Notes: generated from the sequence alone by a model not told the origin. A stretch of 64,000 bases of DNA from Sclerurus mexicanus (GCA_013396755.1 VWZF01003908.1:775295-839294), one strand, 5' to 3'. Counted from the first letter of the stretch, positions 23,930 to 35,499 are shown. Made by a program: numbers and translations.

Positions 23930-25195
23930 GGAAGGGGAGGAGGGGGAAGATGAGTTTAAGAAAAAAAAAGGGATATTTCTTCTGTGTTTTGCTCAGTCAA
24001 GCCTGGAATTTTGTCACCAGATTCCTCTTGGTCAGGTTAAAAGGAGTCACTTTTGATTTTCTGCCTCTGTGTTTGATTCCTGCTTCTCTTACACCTCCCT
24101 TGTTGTTATTTCGACAGGTTACGTGTGTGTGGTTGTTAAAGAGCACAGCAAGTAGAGAAGAAGCTCTTGAAGGAGTCGTTGCCTTTCCATCCAACCTCCT
24201 CCCACCACAGAAATGGCCTTTGGATTAAAAGGCCTTACACCTTTCCTGGATGGTCTGCAAGAACCCAGCCAGGGGTGCCATGAGGACAAGCCTGCCCAAA
24301 CACAACATCCTTCACCTCCACGGTCAACACAAAGTCTGCCCAATCCACACTTTCCTTCCAAGACTCTTTCAGGCAAAACTCTCCAGCACAGAGTAACCAC
24401 CCCTGGGAACACCTCACAGATTTTATCTATCAAAGCTTTCTCTCCCAGATTAATTAAAATCAATCAACATGTTTTGATCCAGAAAATGTTGGGGGGCGGG
24501 CAGAGGGAAGATGTGCTAATCTTATCTTGGACATGGTACAGCTTGAAAAGTCCAAAAGCAATTCAGCTGCTGAAAAATATCCCATCATTTGCTCTTCCAG
24601 TATCATCTGGAATCAGCCCGTGGCAGCGTCTAAGGAAAAAAACCCAAAGAACAAAACCTCAGCCCTCTTCATCCTCACCGTCTTTGCTCCTCACATCTAA
24701 TCTCTGTCATTTCTCATCTCCGGAAAAGCAGCATCTGAGCAGCCTGTGACAGAGGTCACGAGAACCTTGGACACAGCAGAAGAGAAACATTCATTGTTTC
24801 TCCATAATCCTTTTCCAGAGTGATTTGAGGGTATCAGATGGAGGTAGCAGACACCAGGCTCAGAATTACAAAGGCTGCATTTCTTTGCCCAGAGCACTGT
24901 TAAACCATGGAACTCAGTGCCATAAGTTGGGACAGACCCCAAGAGTTCACTCAGACACAGATGAGGGACAAAAAGAGAGAGGAGGCAGGAAGCAAGCCTG
25001 AAACTAAAGCATCCAAGGGGCAGAGACAAAGGGATGCCACAGTGTCCATGACCAAAAATCAAACTTTGAGTCCTTGCTGAGGAGTTGCTGGAGCAACAGC
25101 AGGTTCATAAAGCCAAGGGTTCAGCCTGATTTCTCTCCCTTCACATAGAGAGGAAACATTAAGTTACTTCTAAGCGACTCCTGCTTGAGGAATGA
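23930..25195. other. Non-coding stretch, no gene seen
   Basis: No gene is recognised. The longest frame is 24213-24749 (plus, 178 codons), proline- and serine-rich without a known domain. A run of purines with GGGGGGCGGG lies at about 24491-24500. Words near 24900-24935 (AACCATGGAACTCAGTGCCA) recall old CR1-type repeats but are too short to call. Confidence 0.6.
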
Positions 25196-25240
25196 GATGA
25201 TCTTTAAGGTCCCTTCAAACACAAACCATTCTACGACTGC
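25196..25240 (+). mobile_element. CR1 LINE 3' tip remnant
   Basis: GATGATCTTTAAGGTCCCTT, then CAAACACAAACCATTCTACGA, matches the last bases of the CR1 3' end (consensus form: GATCTTTAAGGTCCCTTCCA, then ACCATTCTATGA). Only about 45 bp survive or are recognisable, in sense orientation. The terminal octamer repeats are gone. Confidence 0.7.
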
Positions 25241-25741
25241 AGGAAAAAAGAAGAGAGAAGTGCAAAGGAAGATTCCGTGGGCTCACAGATGTTCTCACAA
25301 ACACAAACCCTCAGCTCAGCTCCTCTCAGTCCAGTCTGCACTTCAGGACCAGAGATCCAAGTGTGCCTGGAGACACGACCAAGACTTCACACCTTCTGGT
25401 AATGTAAAGGAAGCCTCAAACCTTCAGCCCTACTTATCAAATCCTTCAGATAACTAACCTTTCTGTTAGAGTCAAGATCAGATCATGGATAATCTGCTGT
25501 GCATGTAGTTCATATTCTCACAGACACTGGGCTTAGGTTCCCTGCAATGCTTCAGCTCCTTCACACTGTTGTCATGCTGCAAACGAGCTTTAAACTCAGC
25601 TTAACCACCCCGACCACAAGTCGGTTTATATCTCACTAGAAAAATGGCTTAATTTCCGGTGTAATCTTGTCCAGGAGCTCAAACAGCAACAGCGTCAGTA
25701 TTGTAATAGAATCTGGAAGCATTATAATAAAAATAAACATA

Positions 25742-25965
25742 GTCAAAGAGCATTTCACAAATGTTAATTATTACTAGGGGAGAAAATCCTGTCAGACAGG
25801 TATGTGATAGTAATAGTTATCTTATTTTACAGGCAGAGAAACTGAGCCAGAGATTAAGAAGTTAAGTGACTTGCCCAAGGCCATGAAGAGAAGCAAAGTG
25901 AGAACAAGGACTAATAAGCAGGAATTCCCAGCAGCCCTGCAGGCTACAAGGCCCTTCTCTATCCA
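25742..25965 (+). mobile_element. MIR SINE (old amniote tRNA-derived repeat)
   Basis: The segment follows the MIR consensus in order: an AGAGCATTTCACAAATGTTA-type left part, CCTGTCAGACAGGTATG, TTATCTTATTTTACAGGCAG, AGAAACTGAGCCAGAGATTA, AGAAGTTAAGTGACTTGCCC, AAGGCCATGAAG, then GGAATTCCCAGCAGCC. The central core (about 25828-25885) is the best preserved. MIR ceased activity before the amniote radiations, so a copy this complete in a CR1-dominated genome is uncommon. The 5' tRNA-like part with A and B boxes is not clearly present. Confidence 0.85.
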
Positions 25966-26834
25966 CCTTTTTCACAATTCCCAAATCAGTTCCACTTGAT
26001 TCCGATGGCTTCAGAAGAGATTTTCTGATAAGGAGAGCTGCCTGACGGAGAATACATCAGGAGTGTGCAGCTAAGACTTTAAAGAGTTATCTTGATTTTC
26101 AGGAGGTGGGCTTGGGAGTAGCATAAGGGCATCCAAAACATCTCGACGGAGCCAAGAGAAAATTATCTGGTTTCTCAGTCCCTGCCTAAAGCAAAGCCCT
26201 GGAAACAGGTCAGGAAAGGACAGGATGCTTCAGCAGCCAGGGTATCACGGCAGTGTTTTTCTCTCTCCTAAAGGTCTCTCCCATGACAGCAGCCTTTGCA
26301 GTGTGAAACGATGGGAAGGGAAGCCAGAGACTGCTCCTGTGGCTTGGAAAGACAAGGCTCGCTGTGCCACCTGCAGGGCTTGCTGGAAAAGATGCCTCTC
26401 GTAGGGATTAGCCAGTTTCCATGCAGGAAGGAGCAGCTTCCCAAGAGCGAATTAGCCCGGGGAGCAAGAACAGAAAATGGGCTATAAAATCATCCTGTCT
26501 CATGCCATTGGGTGGCCTCGCTCCATCCCTACCTGGCCTCACCTACCTGGGAAATTCATGTTCTGTTGAATGGGGGAAACTAAAAAAAACCCAAGACACA
26601 GATGAGAATCAAAGCAGAGTTATGCAGTTCACACACAAGTTCCATGGAGCATCTCCCACCTGGATGTTCCCCCCTGCACTGAGCTGCAGTTCTTTGCCAG
26701 GACTCTCTCGTTGTGTTTTTCTTATGATTTAGTGCAATTATCTCCCCACAATTAGTCGCTAATATTTCTCCAAATGCACATCTTCACCCAGCGTTTGCTG
26801 GACCAAACGACTTGAACAAAGGAGTTCAGGAAGT

Positions 26835-26852
26835 GGTATATAAATATATACC
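26835..26852. repeat. Perfect AT-rich palindrome (8+2+8)
   Basis: GGTATATA, AA, TATATACC. The arms are exact reverse complements. It lies 10 bp upstream of the long inverted repeat and could be a TATA-like promoter element for it or a cruciform-prone site. Confidence 0.5.
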
Positions 26853-26862
26853 TAAAGCCAAG

Positions 26863-27048
26863 CTAGTGATGCCTAAAAGTCCTAGGAAAAGGCTCAAAAC
26901 AACATTAGTGGGGATAGATAAAGAAGTACCTTTAATGAGAAGCTTCTAGGAGCACACCAGAAGGATGCTCCCAAATAAAGGTACTTCCCTATCTACCCCC
27001 ACTAATGTTGTTTTGAGAGCCTTGTCCAGGACTTTTAAGCATCACTAG
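26863..27048 (-). repeat. 186-bp long inverted repeat / hairpin element
   Basis: Left arm 26863-26934 and right arm 26976-27048 are reverse complements over about 74 aligned columns, with about 66 identities (roughly 89%), two small gaps and five substitutions. Each arm's outer end reads CTAGTGATGC and each inner end GTACCTTTA. Inside the loop, GGAGCA (26949-26954) pairs with TGCTCC (26966-26971) around an 11-base apical loop, so the whole block folds as one hairpin. Four of the five substitutions would be G.U pairs in a minus-strand RNA and A.C mismatches in a plus-strand RNA. No clear target-site duplication flanks it. It could be a foldback MITE, an old hairpin repeat of the kind conserved across vertebrates, or a gene for a structured RNA. 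I cannot name a family; strand is given for the better-folding RNA. Confidence 0.8.
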
Positions 27049-30000
27049 AAAGTTTGTCAGGAAGGTTAAAACACGTGTTCCGTTTTGGCCGAGGCCTTCT
27101 TTACCTTCTCTCTTGGCTGGGAGGACCTACAGTGGAGGACAGCAGCAGTCAGGAGCTCAAAGATCTATCAAGTCCTTGTGCCTTTGCTCCTGGTGATCCG
27201 TGCTGGACAGGCAGCCCAGAATAATGAAGTCCTCTTTACGTGATCCTCCTGCCAACAAACACGTATTCGCCAACACGGTTTAAATGTCCCAGGAGATGGG
27301 GGGCTCTACCACTTTCACTAAAAAAATCGTTTACATAGCCTGGTAGATTCTGCCCCTGGGGAGGCTTTTTTCTTGTGTTTGGTTTCGGTGAGAGCCTCGG
27401 AGGTGTCGAGCGGTGATTGATTATTGTTTGTATTGTGGTAGCACCTACAGGCACCCGCTGAAACTGCAGAGCTGCTCTGCGAGGTGCTGCTGAGCCCCAA
27501 TTCCCTGCAGGGAGCCCAGCCCAGCCCAGCCCAACCCAGCAGGGGCACGGGAACACGAAATGACTGCCCAGGTGAGGAGGGCAAACACCTTGCTCTAAAC
27601 GCCGCTCAGCTCCTGCAGTCCCACCTGGGCGCCACAGGTGACCTGTGCAGCCCCACGGGAGGTGTTCTGGCGAAATAATTATGCTGCAAAGGGAAACAAT
27701 AATCCCAGAACAACTAGCCCATCAGGGCTCAGCTTGTCCTACGCGGCCCCGGCGCAGCAGCGGGAGCCACGTGCACCAGGTTAAAGCTCCACTGGAGGGT
27801 TTTCCCTCAAGCCGTGGGGAAAACAGGGAGATCCTGAGGACAGCAACAGAAAAATGGAGGAAAATAAAGCAAGCACCAAAGGCTAAGCCACGAGAGGAGG
27901 TTGCAGGAGGTGGTAGATTGTGCGACCCTCTTGCATTTCAATTCCATTCTTCCCTTCCCGCTTTAAAGGAATCCTCTCTTTAGGACCCCAACCCATTGGT
28001 TCTCAGATGAGGTTTGCTCTGGGAAGCAGCACCTGGACTGAACCATCATCCCAGAGTTAAAACAAATCATTTGTTGCCTCCTCAGATAGCGAGGGGGACA
28101 CAGGTGTTCGGTCAAGGTTAACACCTTCGTTCAAGCAGGCTCTCCATTCCTTTGGGCAATGGCACAAACAGAACCCAAGACGCCTCTGATTCCATGACTT
28201 TCTTCCTTCCCCACGCGACTCCCACAGGCCAGCAGAGCACAGAAATACAGCTCTGAGGAGCAAAAATTACTGTACTCTGGTGTCTGTTACTCTGATGGAT
28301 GGTTAAAACAGAAGCTAAAACTTGAGATGTATAAATAACTGATTTTGTATTTGCTTGTATTATAGAAAAATGAAGGAAGGGAGATTAGTTGGGCGGCAAC
28401 CCAAAATAAACACTATTTTTTCAGATTTTTTTCTTTTCCAGTGAACTGAAAGACAGAACCTAGCAACATTTTGGCCTCAAATAAAACATTTAATTTGACC
28501 CAAGGAAAAATACTTAAAAATAACACTGAAGTTAATTTCTAAGTTTCTCATTTGAAACAAAAATACCGAGCTGCTTTTTTTTCCTCCCACTGTCCAAGTG
28601 TTCTGACCCGTTTCCAACACCTGTAGTAGGGCACGTTGTCTCTGCTTTAACCAATGCATTTCAGCAGCCGATTTTGAGATACTTCATTTGACCAAAATCT
28701 GTATTTCCCGAGTGGGAAAGGAAAAGAACAGAAGAGCTTTTGGGCAACAAGTGACTGACTGCACTTGCCTTCCTGACTGCTGGCACAGCCCTGCCCTGGG
28801 GAGCACCAGAGGCACATCCCAAAGATCTTCTTTTCCCAAGAAATGATCCATAAATTCACTGACTCTGCCTACATTCCTACAGCCCAAACAGCTCCCTGGG
28901 CTGCCCCGATGGCACCACACTGGACTCACCTGCCGAGGGGGTGGCACAGCCTGGGTGCAGCTTTGCTGGCACAGAACCCCACAGGCTACACCCCAAGGTT
29001 TCTAAACATGAAGTCCCCCTAAGCGTGAAAAAGTATCTTTCAAAGCAAGGAAACCCAGAGAACATGAGGAGCCCATCAAAAGATTAAAGTTCCACTTCTT
29101 GTGTCAGCATCAGGTGGGACTGGAGAGGACACTGAGGCTGAATTTAACCTGAGGGTTAGAGCGGCACAAAATGTGGGCAAAGCGCTGCTCTTGCTCCTGG
29201 TGTCTCTCCTGTGATTCAGAAGCATCTTGGGAGAAAGTAGTTGGACCCACCACCACTTGGATCCTCCCATGCCATTCCTGAGGCCTGTTTATGAGGCTGA
29301 GAAAGCTCTCAAGAAACCCCCCCCATAATCCATGGGCTGTCTAAAATATCCACGAGAGCCCTCCTGAGTCACGAAGATGACAAATGTGTATCCAGCAAGG
29401 ACTGTTCTCCACTCCTTGAGTTTCAGCAAGTCAAAATGAACTTTCAGAGCATCGTGACCCTGCAAAGCCAAATCGTGCGTCCCTCGGGACCATCTCATTC
29501 CTTTCTCGCTCCCCCCACTCAAATACAGCCGGGGCTACGTGCGTCATTGTGACACATACCCTTCAGGAAGTGATGGGAAGAGGGATAGATTTTCCTGCTC
29601 CTAATGCCCCGGCTGTGTCCCTGCAGCACGAGGTCCCCGATTCCCACAGTACCGGGTGGGTAACCCGAGGAGCCATGACCAATGTGCTGTCGGATTAGCG
29701 TGGCTGGTGACACTGTCAGCAGCTCTCTGCTGGGCTCTTTAAGAGAATACCCTGCTGTGAGTCACAACAAGTCTTGTGTTTGGGAGGCGCGGAGATCTCA
29801 TCCAGCACATTAAACGGCGCTGCAGTGAATTTCAGGATTCCTGCTCGGAGGCCTCGCGGGGACTGGCCCAAACGGCGTGTGCTGGAGCCAGGGGAAAAGC
29901 CACCTGCTCCCCAAAGCCTGGGCTGCCAACCACCAACACCCACCTGTGACCAAAGAGCACGAGAGGTTGGGACCGCAAAGCTGCTGCTCAGCTTCTGCAT

Positions 30001-30271
30001 GGCTGGCAAAGTGAGGAATAGGTTTGGCTCACTGCAGCGTATGGGTGACTCTTCAATGACAGATAACATGTTTGTTATCTTAATTAGTCATGACAATAAA
30101 GGGATGGCTCACTCACAAGAGGGGCTGGGGAGACCACTGGTTGGACCAGCCTTGCTCCCAGCTGGCTGGGAATCACAAAGGCCGGCTCTGAAACCACCTC
30201 TCTTCAGCCTGTGACAGACAGAGCACCAGGTGCCCAGCCAAGAGCAGAGCAGTGAGACCCAGAGACATGCC
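27049..30271. other. Non-coding stretch, no gene seen
   Basis: Apart from the pentanucleotide repeat, no gene or repeat family is recognised. The longest frame is 29774-30214 (plus, 146 codons), with no known domain. An AT-rich part at about 28260-28520 and a C-run at 29317-29325 are the only compositional features. Confidence 0.65.
27511..27540. repeat. Short pentanucleotide repeat (AGCCC)n
   Basis: About five units of AGCCC/AACCC in a row (AGCCCAGCCCAGCCCAGCCC, then one changed unit). A small GC-rich microsatellite with no other significance visible. Confidence 0.8.
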
Positions 30272-30655
30272 CAGAATGACAGAATGGGTCAGGTTGGAAG
30301 GGAACTCAGTGGGTCATCCCAGAGCACATGGTACAGGATTGTGTCCAGAGGGGTCTGGAATATCTCCGGGGAGGGAGACTCCACACTCTCTCTGGGAAAC
30401 CTCTTCCAGCGCAGGGTCATTCACAAAGGCAAGAAGCTCTTTTGCATGTTCAGGTGGAACTTCCTGAGCATCAATTCCTGCCAATTGTCTCTTGTGCCAT
30501 TGCTGGGCACCCCCGAGCAGAGCCTGGTCCATCCAATGTCCCCTCCCTGCAGACACTGCCAGACATGGGTGAAGTGAGGTCCCCTCTCAGTGCCTCCTCT
30601 CGAGGCTGAACAGGCCCAGCTCCCTCAGCCTTTCCTTGTAGGAGAGATGTTCCAA
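30272..30655 (-). mobile_element. CR1 LINE 3' end, longest copy (antisense)
   Basis: The plus strand reads the reverse complement of a CR1 3' region from its extreme end inward: AGAATGACAGAATGGGTCAG, GTTGGAAGGGAAC, TCAGTGGGTCATCC, the GGGGAGGGAGACTCCAC block, CTCTCTGGGAAACCTCTTCC, TTCACAAAGGCAAGAAGCTC, GTGCCATTGCTGGGCACC, then CTCGAGGCTGAACAGGCCCA, GCTCCCTCAGCC and TTTCCTTGTAGGAGAGATG. This is about 380 bp, including the C-terminal end region of ORF2 and the 3' tail. It is 5'-truncated and non-functional. The start (ACAGAATG) keeps a trace of the terminal short repeats. Confidence 0.92.
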
Positions 30656-32722
30656 CAACCCTCCATGTGAAAGAACACTCAGCAGTGTATGAAGGAATGC
30701 AGGAGGGATTTGCATTTTTGCCTGATGAGTACCACAGAAAAATGCTGCATCTCTGACGAGCGGCAGCACAAGAGAAAGGGGCAGGGGAAATAAGAAGGAT
30801 GTGACTGCCTTCACAGGAACCCACCAGGAACACGGGGCTTAACACCTCTTTTACTTTGAGACGGGTTCTGTACCTCCTCAAGTGTCCCAACGGTGGGTTT
30901 GCCTCTCCTTGGGAAGTTAATGCTTTAATCGGCACGGCACAACTCTGGGGACTGCTTCCCTTGAAGCCAAAAGCGGGGAATGCCACCAGCTCCGACACTC
31001 CAGCTGTTTCCTGTGACAACAGCAAACCCACGAGGAACTTCCCACTGCCCCAGGCCCTGCTCAGCCCGTGGGCACCACGACACCGCAGCCCAGGGCACCG
31101 TGCCTGCAAACACGCTGGGACTGCTCCGAAGGAACAGAAACCCTCACTGTGCTGCGGCTCCTCCTGGTTGCCGCCTCTGACCCCCCACGTTCCGGATGGA
31201 AACGTGGGCGCATCTGGCATTTACGGAGCTCCGACACTTGGTGAGACCTCCTGGAACACAGAGCCCCTCGGAGCTGCTCAGAGGTCCCCAGCTCCGTGCA
31301 AGGGGTCAGACTTAGGAACTGTCAACAGCTTCCTAATGTATGCTCTTTGTCCGGGAAGGGGGTCCCGGCTTTTATAGCCTCGTAGCTTCGTTAATCGGAA
31401 CACACACAGGCTGGGAAAGCCACTGTTTGTTTTCTCTGACAAGTTTGGCATTTTCCTCCTGGGAGCCAGGAAGCTTTAAAGGCATGAGACTCTCCCACTT
31501 AACTGGACAAGAAAACCGGTCTGGACAAACCGAGACATGTCATTGTGGTTGCTTAATTTTGAGCCAGAAGGTGCCGTTTTAGAGACTTTACAACAACATC
31601 AATGTCAGGGTAAAGGAAATTAAATTCCCCTCCCTCTCCTCCCCTGATGTCTCCATTTTCTCCAGGCTTCACTGCTGAATCTCAGGACAGCCTGGCCCAT
31701 CCCAGATGTGGCTGTGCTGATGATTATGACGTTCACATCAGAAAGCTGTTCCAGAGGGAGAGCTTAAAGCAAAGCAAACGCTCAGCGTGCCACAATCTGC
31801 CTCTGGTCACTCCTGAGAGTGTCTCGAAAACCAGAAACATGAAAAGGCAAACACGAAGAGTAAAACTCCCAAATGAAACTACACCCCCTTCACATCAGCA
31901 GTTCCCAAACTGTGATGCAGACTCTGCCATCAGAGTAAGGACTGACTATAAATAACTCCCAGACAATCACAAAGGGGAATTCCAAGTGTTTCCAGCCACT
32001 AAAAATAAAAAAAGAAGCCTCTTTAATCCTAGAAGCTGCCATAATTTATTACACTTTAACGGCCTGGATGAGACGAGAAAGTTGTACTCTAAGACTTTAT
32101 GCCATCAAGAAGGAGGAATCAGCGGGAGGATCCCAGCAAAAATAATTTCAGCCTCTTTTCCTCCTGGCTTGCTAAGCAGTGGAACTCTCTGCTATGAAAT
32201 CATTCCAGCACCAGGAATGCTCTCCGGATGAAGGGACCCTCGCTGTATTCCTGGCACAAAACAACCACCACAGCCCACGTGCAGCACCCAGCTCAGCACA
32301 TCCCCGGCCCGGTGTTTCCCCCAGGGAAGGGAATCTTCGGCTCTTCTATTTCTTAAAACTTTCCTAAGCACCTGCTGTCAGGCACTGCCAGGCAGAGTTT
32401 CAGGGGGCAGGCAGACCTTTGTTGTCATCTCCCTGCCAGGCCTGAGGCCCTGCTCCATGGGCACATTCCCATTCTTCCTTTGTGCCGTTCCCTTGGCCCT
32501 CACTGCTTAGACTGGAATTCTTGGTTTCCACAACCTCCTCTGGCCCTAGTACTGCAGCTGTTAAAACACTGTAGACGGGTATGGCCAAGATTCAGGAGGA
32601 CAAAGGAGTGCTGGAAGAACGCTCCGTGATCCTTCTTTAGACTGGGAACCCCTTTTACCTTTGAGTTTTAACACACCAAGCCACACAGGCACTTCTGTCC
32701 CTGGCTGGAGCAATGCTTGTAT
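30656..32722. other. Non-coding stretch, no gene seen
   Basis: No gene is recognised. A minus-strand frame of 249 codons (30471-31220) overlaps the CR1 3' end and is spurious. CCGGGA and TCCCGG form a small inverted repeat at about 31349-31367, followed by TTTTATAGCCTCG and GTTAATCGG, which could be regulatory. Near 32175-32200 a GCAGTGGAACTC-type string recalls old CR1/L3-like repeats but is too short to call. Confidence 0.6.
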
Positions 32723-32795
32723 CTTGCTGAAGTCAAAGCATGTCCCATTGAAGTCACAATGAAACGCTGCTTAAGTGCTTTGCTGAATCAGAGCC
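32723..32795. mobile_element. Fragment of old palindromic MITE-like element
   Basis: The words CCCATTGAAGTCAC, GCTTAAGTGCTTTGCTGAAT and CAGAGCC match the interior and right end of the same old non-autonomous DNA-transposon type found at 1629-1743. GCTGAATCAGAG is shared by both. Left of it, TTGCTGAAGTCAAAGCATG may be the decayed other half of the palindrome. No target duplication is visible. The family name is uncertain. Confidence 0.5.
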
Positions 32796-35080
32796 ATCAT
32801 AACTATCCATTAGGCTTTGATCTGGTTAATGTTTGTCCAAATACGGCCCCACAACGGGAAAGCAATGAACCATTATTAAAAGAAGGAAGGACAGCTGGAA
32901 TTATTTTAGCGTACAACTACATGCACAAACACACAGCAAGTAACAGATTGAAAAGCTGTTCTTGTTATTCCTCAGATTATTCTTCTCTCATTCCCTTAGT
33001 TCCAAAACTATTAATTAGGGTCTGATTTTTGTTCCACCCCCTCCCCCTTAATGTACTCAGTGCTCATCCGATTTACACACACAGTTTATCTTGGCAAAAA
33101 AAGAAAGGGAAGGAGAAGACTCTCTGCACGGGGTGGAGGGGGAGAGGTGTTTGTTTGAGGGGAGTCACCAAGTCATCACTCAGTACAAGGGAAGAAGGAG
33201 AAAGGCTGAGGAGGCTTAACTCTTCATGCTATTTATACACCCCAGACATGGGCTCTGTGCAACTGAAAGGGAATTAAGGGAATATTGGCCTCTTCTTCAC
33301 TCACACACAGGTCTGTTCTGCCCATTTCTTAACAAAAAAAGCTGGCCTGTCCCAGTCCAGTTTCTTGAAAAGCAGGTTCGTTGCCAGAACACGTAGGAGG
33401 AAGATAAAATTAGAAAGAATTGACTCCACCTATGACAGCAAGGTAAAGCTAAGGCAGGGTCCATCCTCCGTGAAGGTGGTGACCATATTCCTCTTTGCAG
33501 CTGCTCCTGAGGTTCCAGGAGTTTTCCAGTGGGTCATTGGCCCACACACTGTTCAGGATGAGTTGGGGGTCACCCCCCCCCAGTACTGGCAGAGAGGAGC
33601 CACAGCCACCTCCAGGCACGAGGGTGGCCCCAGCACTTCACTGATGGACTGCAACAGGATGGCACCATCACTTTCTAAACCTTCCTGAGCCCTCTCTCTG
33701 GTGGCAGGACTTGAGGACTTGACCTTTGCCATTGCAAAGATACTTAATGTTCTCTTTGGACAGCAGAGGTTTAAGAGATAAGCAAACAGACTTTGTGGTA
33801 TGTTCTGATTAGAAAACACAAGTAAAAAGGCTCTCTTGATCTGCCTGATTAGGCTCTTATTTATAAGACAGACAATCTGTTTCAAAAGCAGCCTTCCATC
33901 CCCTCAGAGCTGGCAGAGAGCAGTTCTGGAGAGGTGCAGGGGACCATTTCTCCTGTCTTCAGTGTGTCTGGGAGCCAAGGTGGACGTGCACCCAGGGGTG
34001 GGTACCTGTGTTCAGCCCCCCAAACATGCTGCTTGCCAAACAGAGCCTCCTCACTCTGCTCCACCTCAAGGAAACATAAATATCAAAGGCAAGGTTAGCG
34101 TAAGCAAAGAGCCGCTTTGCCCGGGGTCTGGCATGGACAGGAGGCACCACCCTGCCCGTTTCCTGTTTTCCACTGGAACTCGTGCAAGGAACTCCTGTCC
34201 CCTTGCCCAAACCCCATCCCAGAGCTTGGCTTCAAAGGGTTGGGAACTCCAGCACACGCAAAGCGGGGCCGTCCCGCTCGAGCTGCTGGGAACAGAGCCC
34301 GGAGGGAGACGGGGATTGCCCATAGCCTGGCACGGCACACGACACGTGCCCAGGGCTAGTGGACCTCAGAGTGACCCCCAACTCCACCAGTGACCAAGGA
34401 CAGGAGCCTGGGCCCTGAGGGCTGCCAAGGCAGCATGGCACCCCTGGCCTCGTGTTTCTCAGACCCTGAGCCCCATCTCCAGGCTGGGGGAGCAGCACCA
34501 TGGAAATGCTTTGGTGGCCACAGATACAACGTGCTAAACATCCCCATTATCCCACTGAAAGTCTGGATCCTAGCTCACCAGGCAAGGCACAAGCACCCAG
34601 GCAATGCTGGAAGAGCAGATACCAGACCCCTCCACGGTCCATCACCTCCTGCCCATGCTGAAGGGAAAACAAGCCCTTGGGATGGGTGGCTCTGACGCAG
34701 CTCTGGCCAAGGGAAATGGAAAGACCACCACTCATTTCCAGAGGAACATAAGGCTTTCCTTTATGGATCACTCCAGAGGTTAGATTTGCACTAAACTCAG
34801 TCTAAACTGCCTCATTTTCTGTGACTTTCTAAAAAAGAACCTTCTCCCCATTCAGATTATGATTTCTCATTTCACAACAGAACAATAAAACAAATTGGGA
34901 AGCCCTTTTCCTCTCTTCTAACACTACAGTTTATTCTAGTAATGTATTTTTAGACCTCTGACATGTATATAAAAATATATGTTCCCAGAGGAATTTCATC
35001 CCACCATGTGAACTTGTTAGAGCACTTACTACTGACACACCCAGATTTATGACTTCCCATGCTCCTCCATAGTTTATTTT
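32796..35080. other. Non-coding stretch, no gene seen
   Basis: The longest frame is 33836-34393 (plus, 185 codons). No domain or family is recognised and no splice context supports it. A nine- to ten-base C-run lies at about 33573-33582. No named repeat is seen. Confidence 0.6.
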
Positions 35081-35141
35081 TTGATGTAAAAAGAAAACAA
35101 CCAAAACAAACTCGTAAAAATAAAGAGGCAGGTATTTCTAT

Positions 35142-35207
35142 GTTTGGCTAAAAATAATGGCGCCGATACAAGATTTATCTTCTTTGTATAGAGTTTTTAG
35201 GCCAAAC
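35142..35207 (+). repeat. Short imperfect hairpin, 66 nt
   Basis: The outer arms GTTTGGCTAAAAA (35142-35154) and TTTTTAGGCCAAAC (35194-35207) are reverse complements with one extra base. Inside, ATACAA (about 35166-35171) pairs with TTGTAT (about 35184-35189). The two stems are separated by an asymmetric internal loop. The size is that of a precursor microRNA, but the loop asymmetry is unfavourable. It lies in a moderately AT-rich, complex stretch (about 35080-35500) that might be a conserved element. Confidence 0.45.
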
Positions 35208-35499
35208 CCTCTTCTTTTTTCGGGAGACCTGATAAAAACCTAGATATGCCAGTATTTTTAAAGCAATCTTTTTTTTGCTTCTTCTTGTGCTGTTGAAAAC
35301 CTAGCGTGCATAGAAAATGAAGAATTTTCCCACAGAAGCAGTCAGGATTGTCAAAAACACAAGATCTGATTATATCTGGACAGCTCGGAAGACCTTGATA
35401 AAAGATTTATATATGGAAGTCCAAAATTTTGTGACGCCTGTTCTGCCTTCCTACAAGTATTTTCAGACATTTCTCTCCCAATTTAGAGGGCTGGGCACT

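Noticed and set aside
24895..24935. CR1-like AACCATGGAACTCAGTGCCA
   Set aside because: Too short and not continuous with the CR1 tip at 25196.
30471..31220. Minus-strand frame of 249 codons
   Set aside because: Its end overlaps the CR1 3' region and the rest resembles no protein; lengths like this arise by chance in 64 kb.
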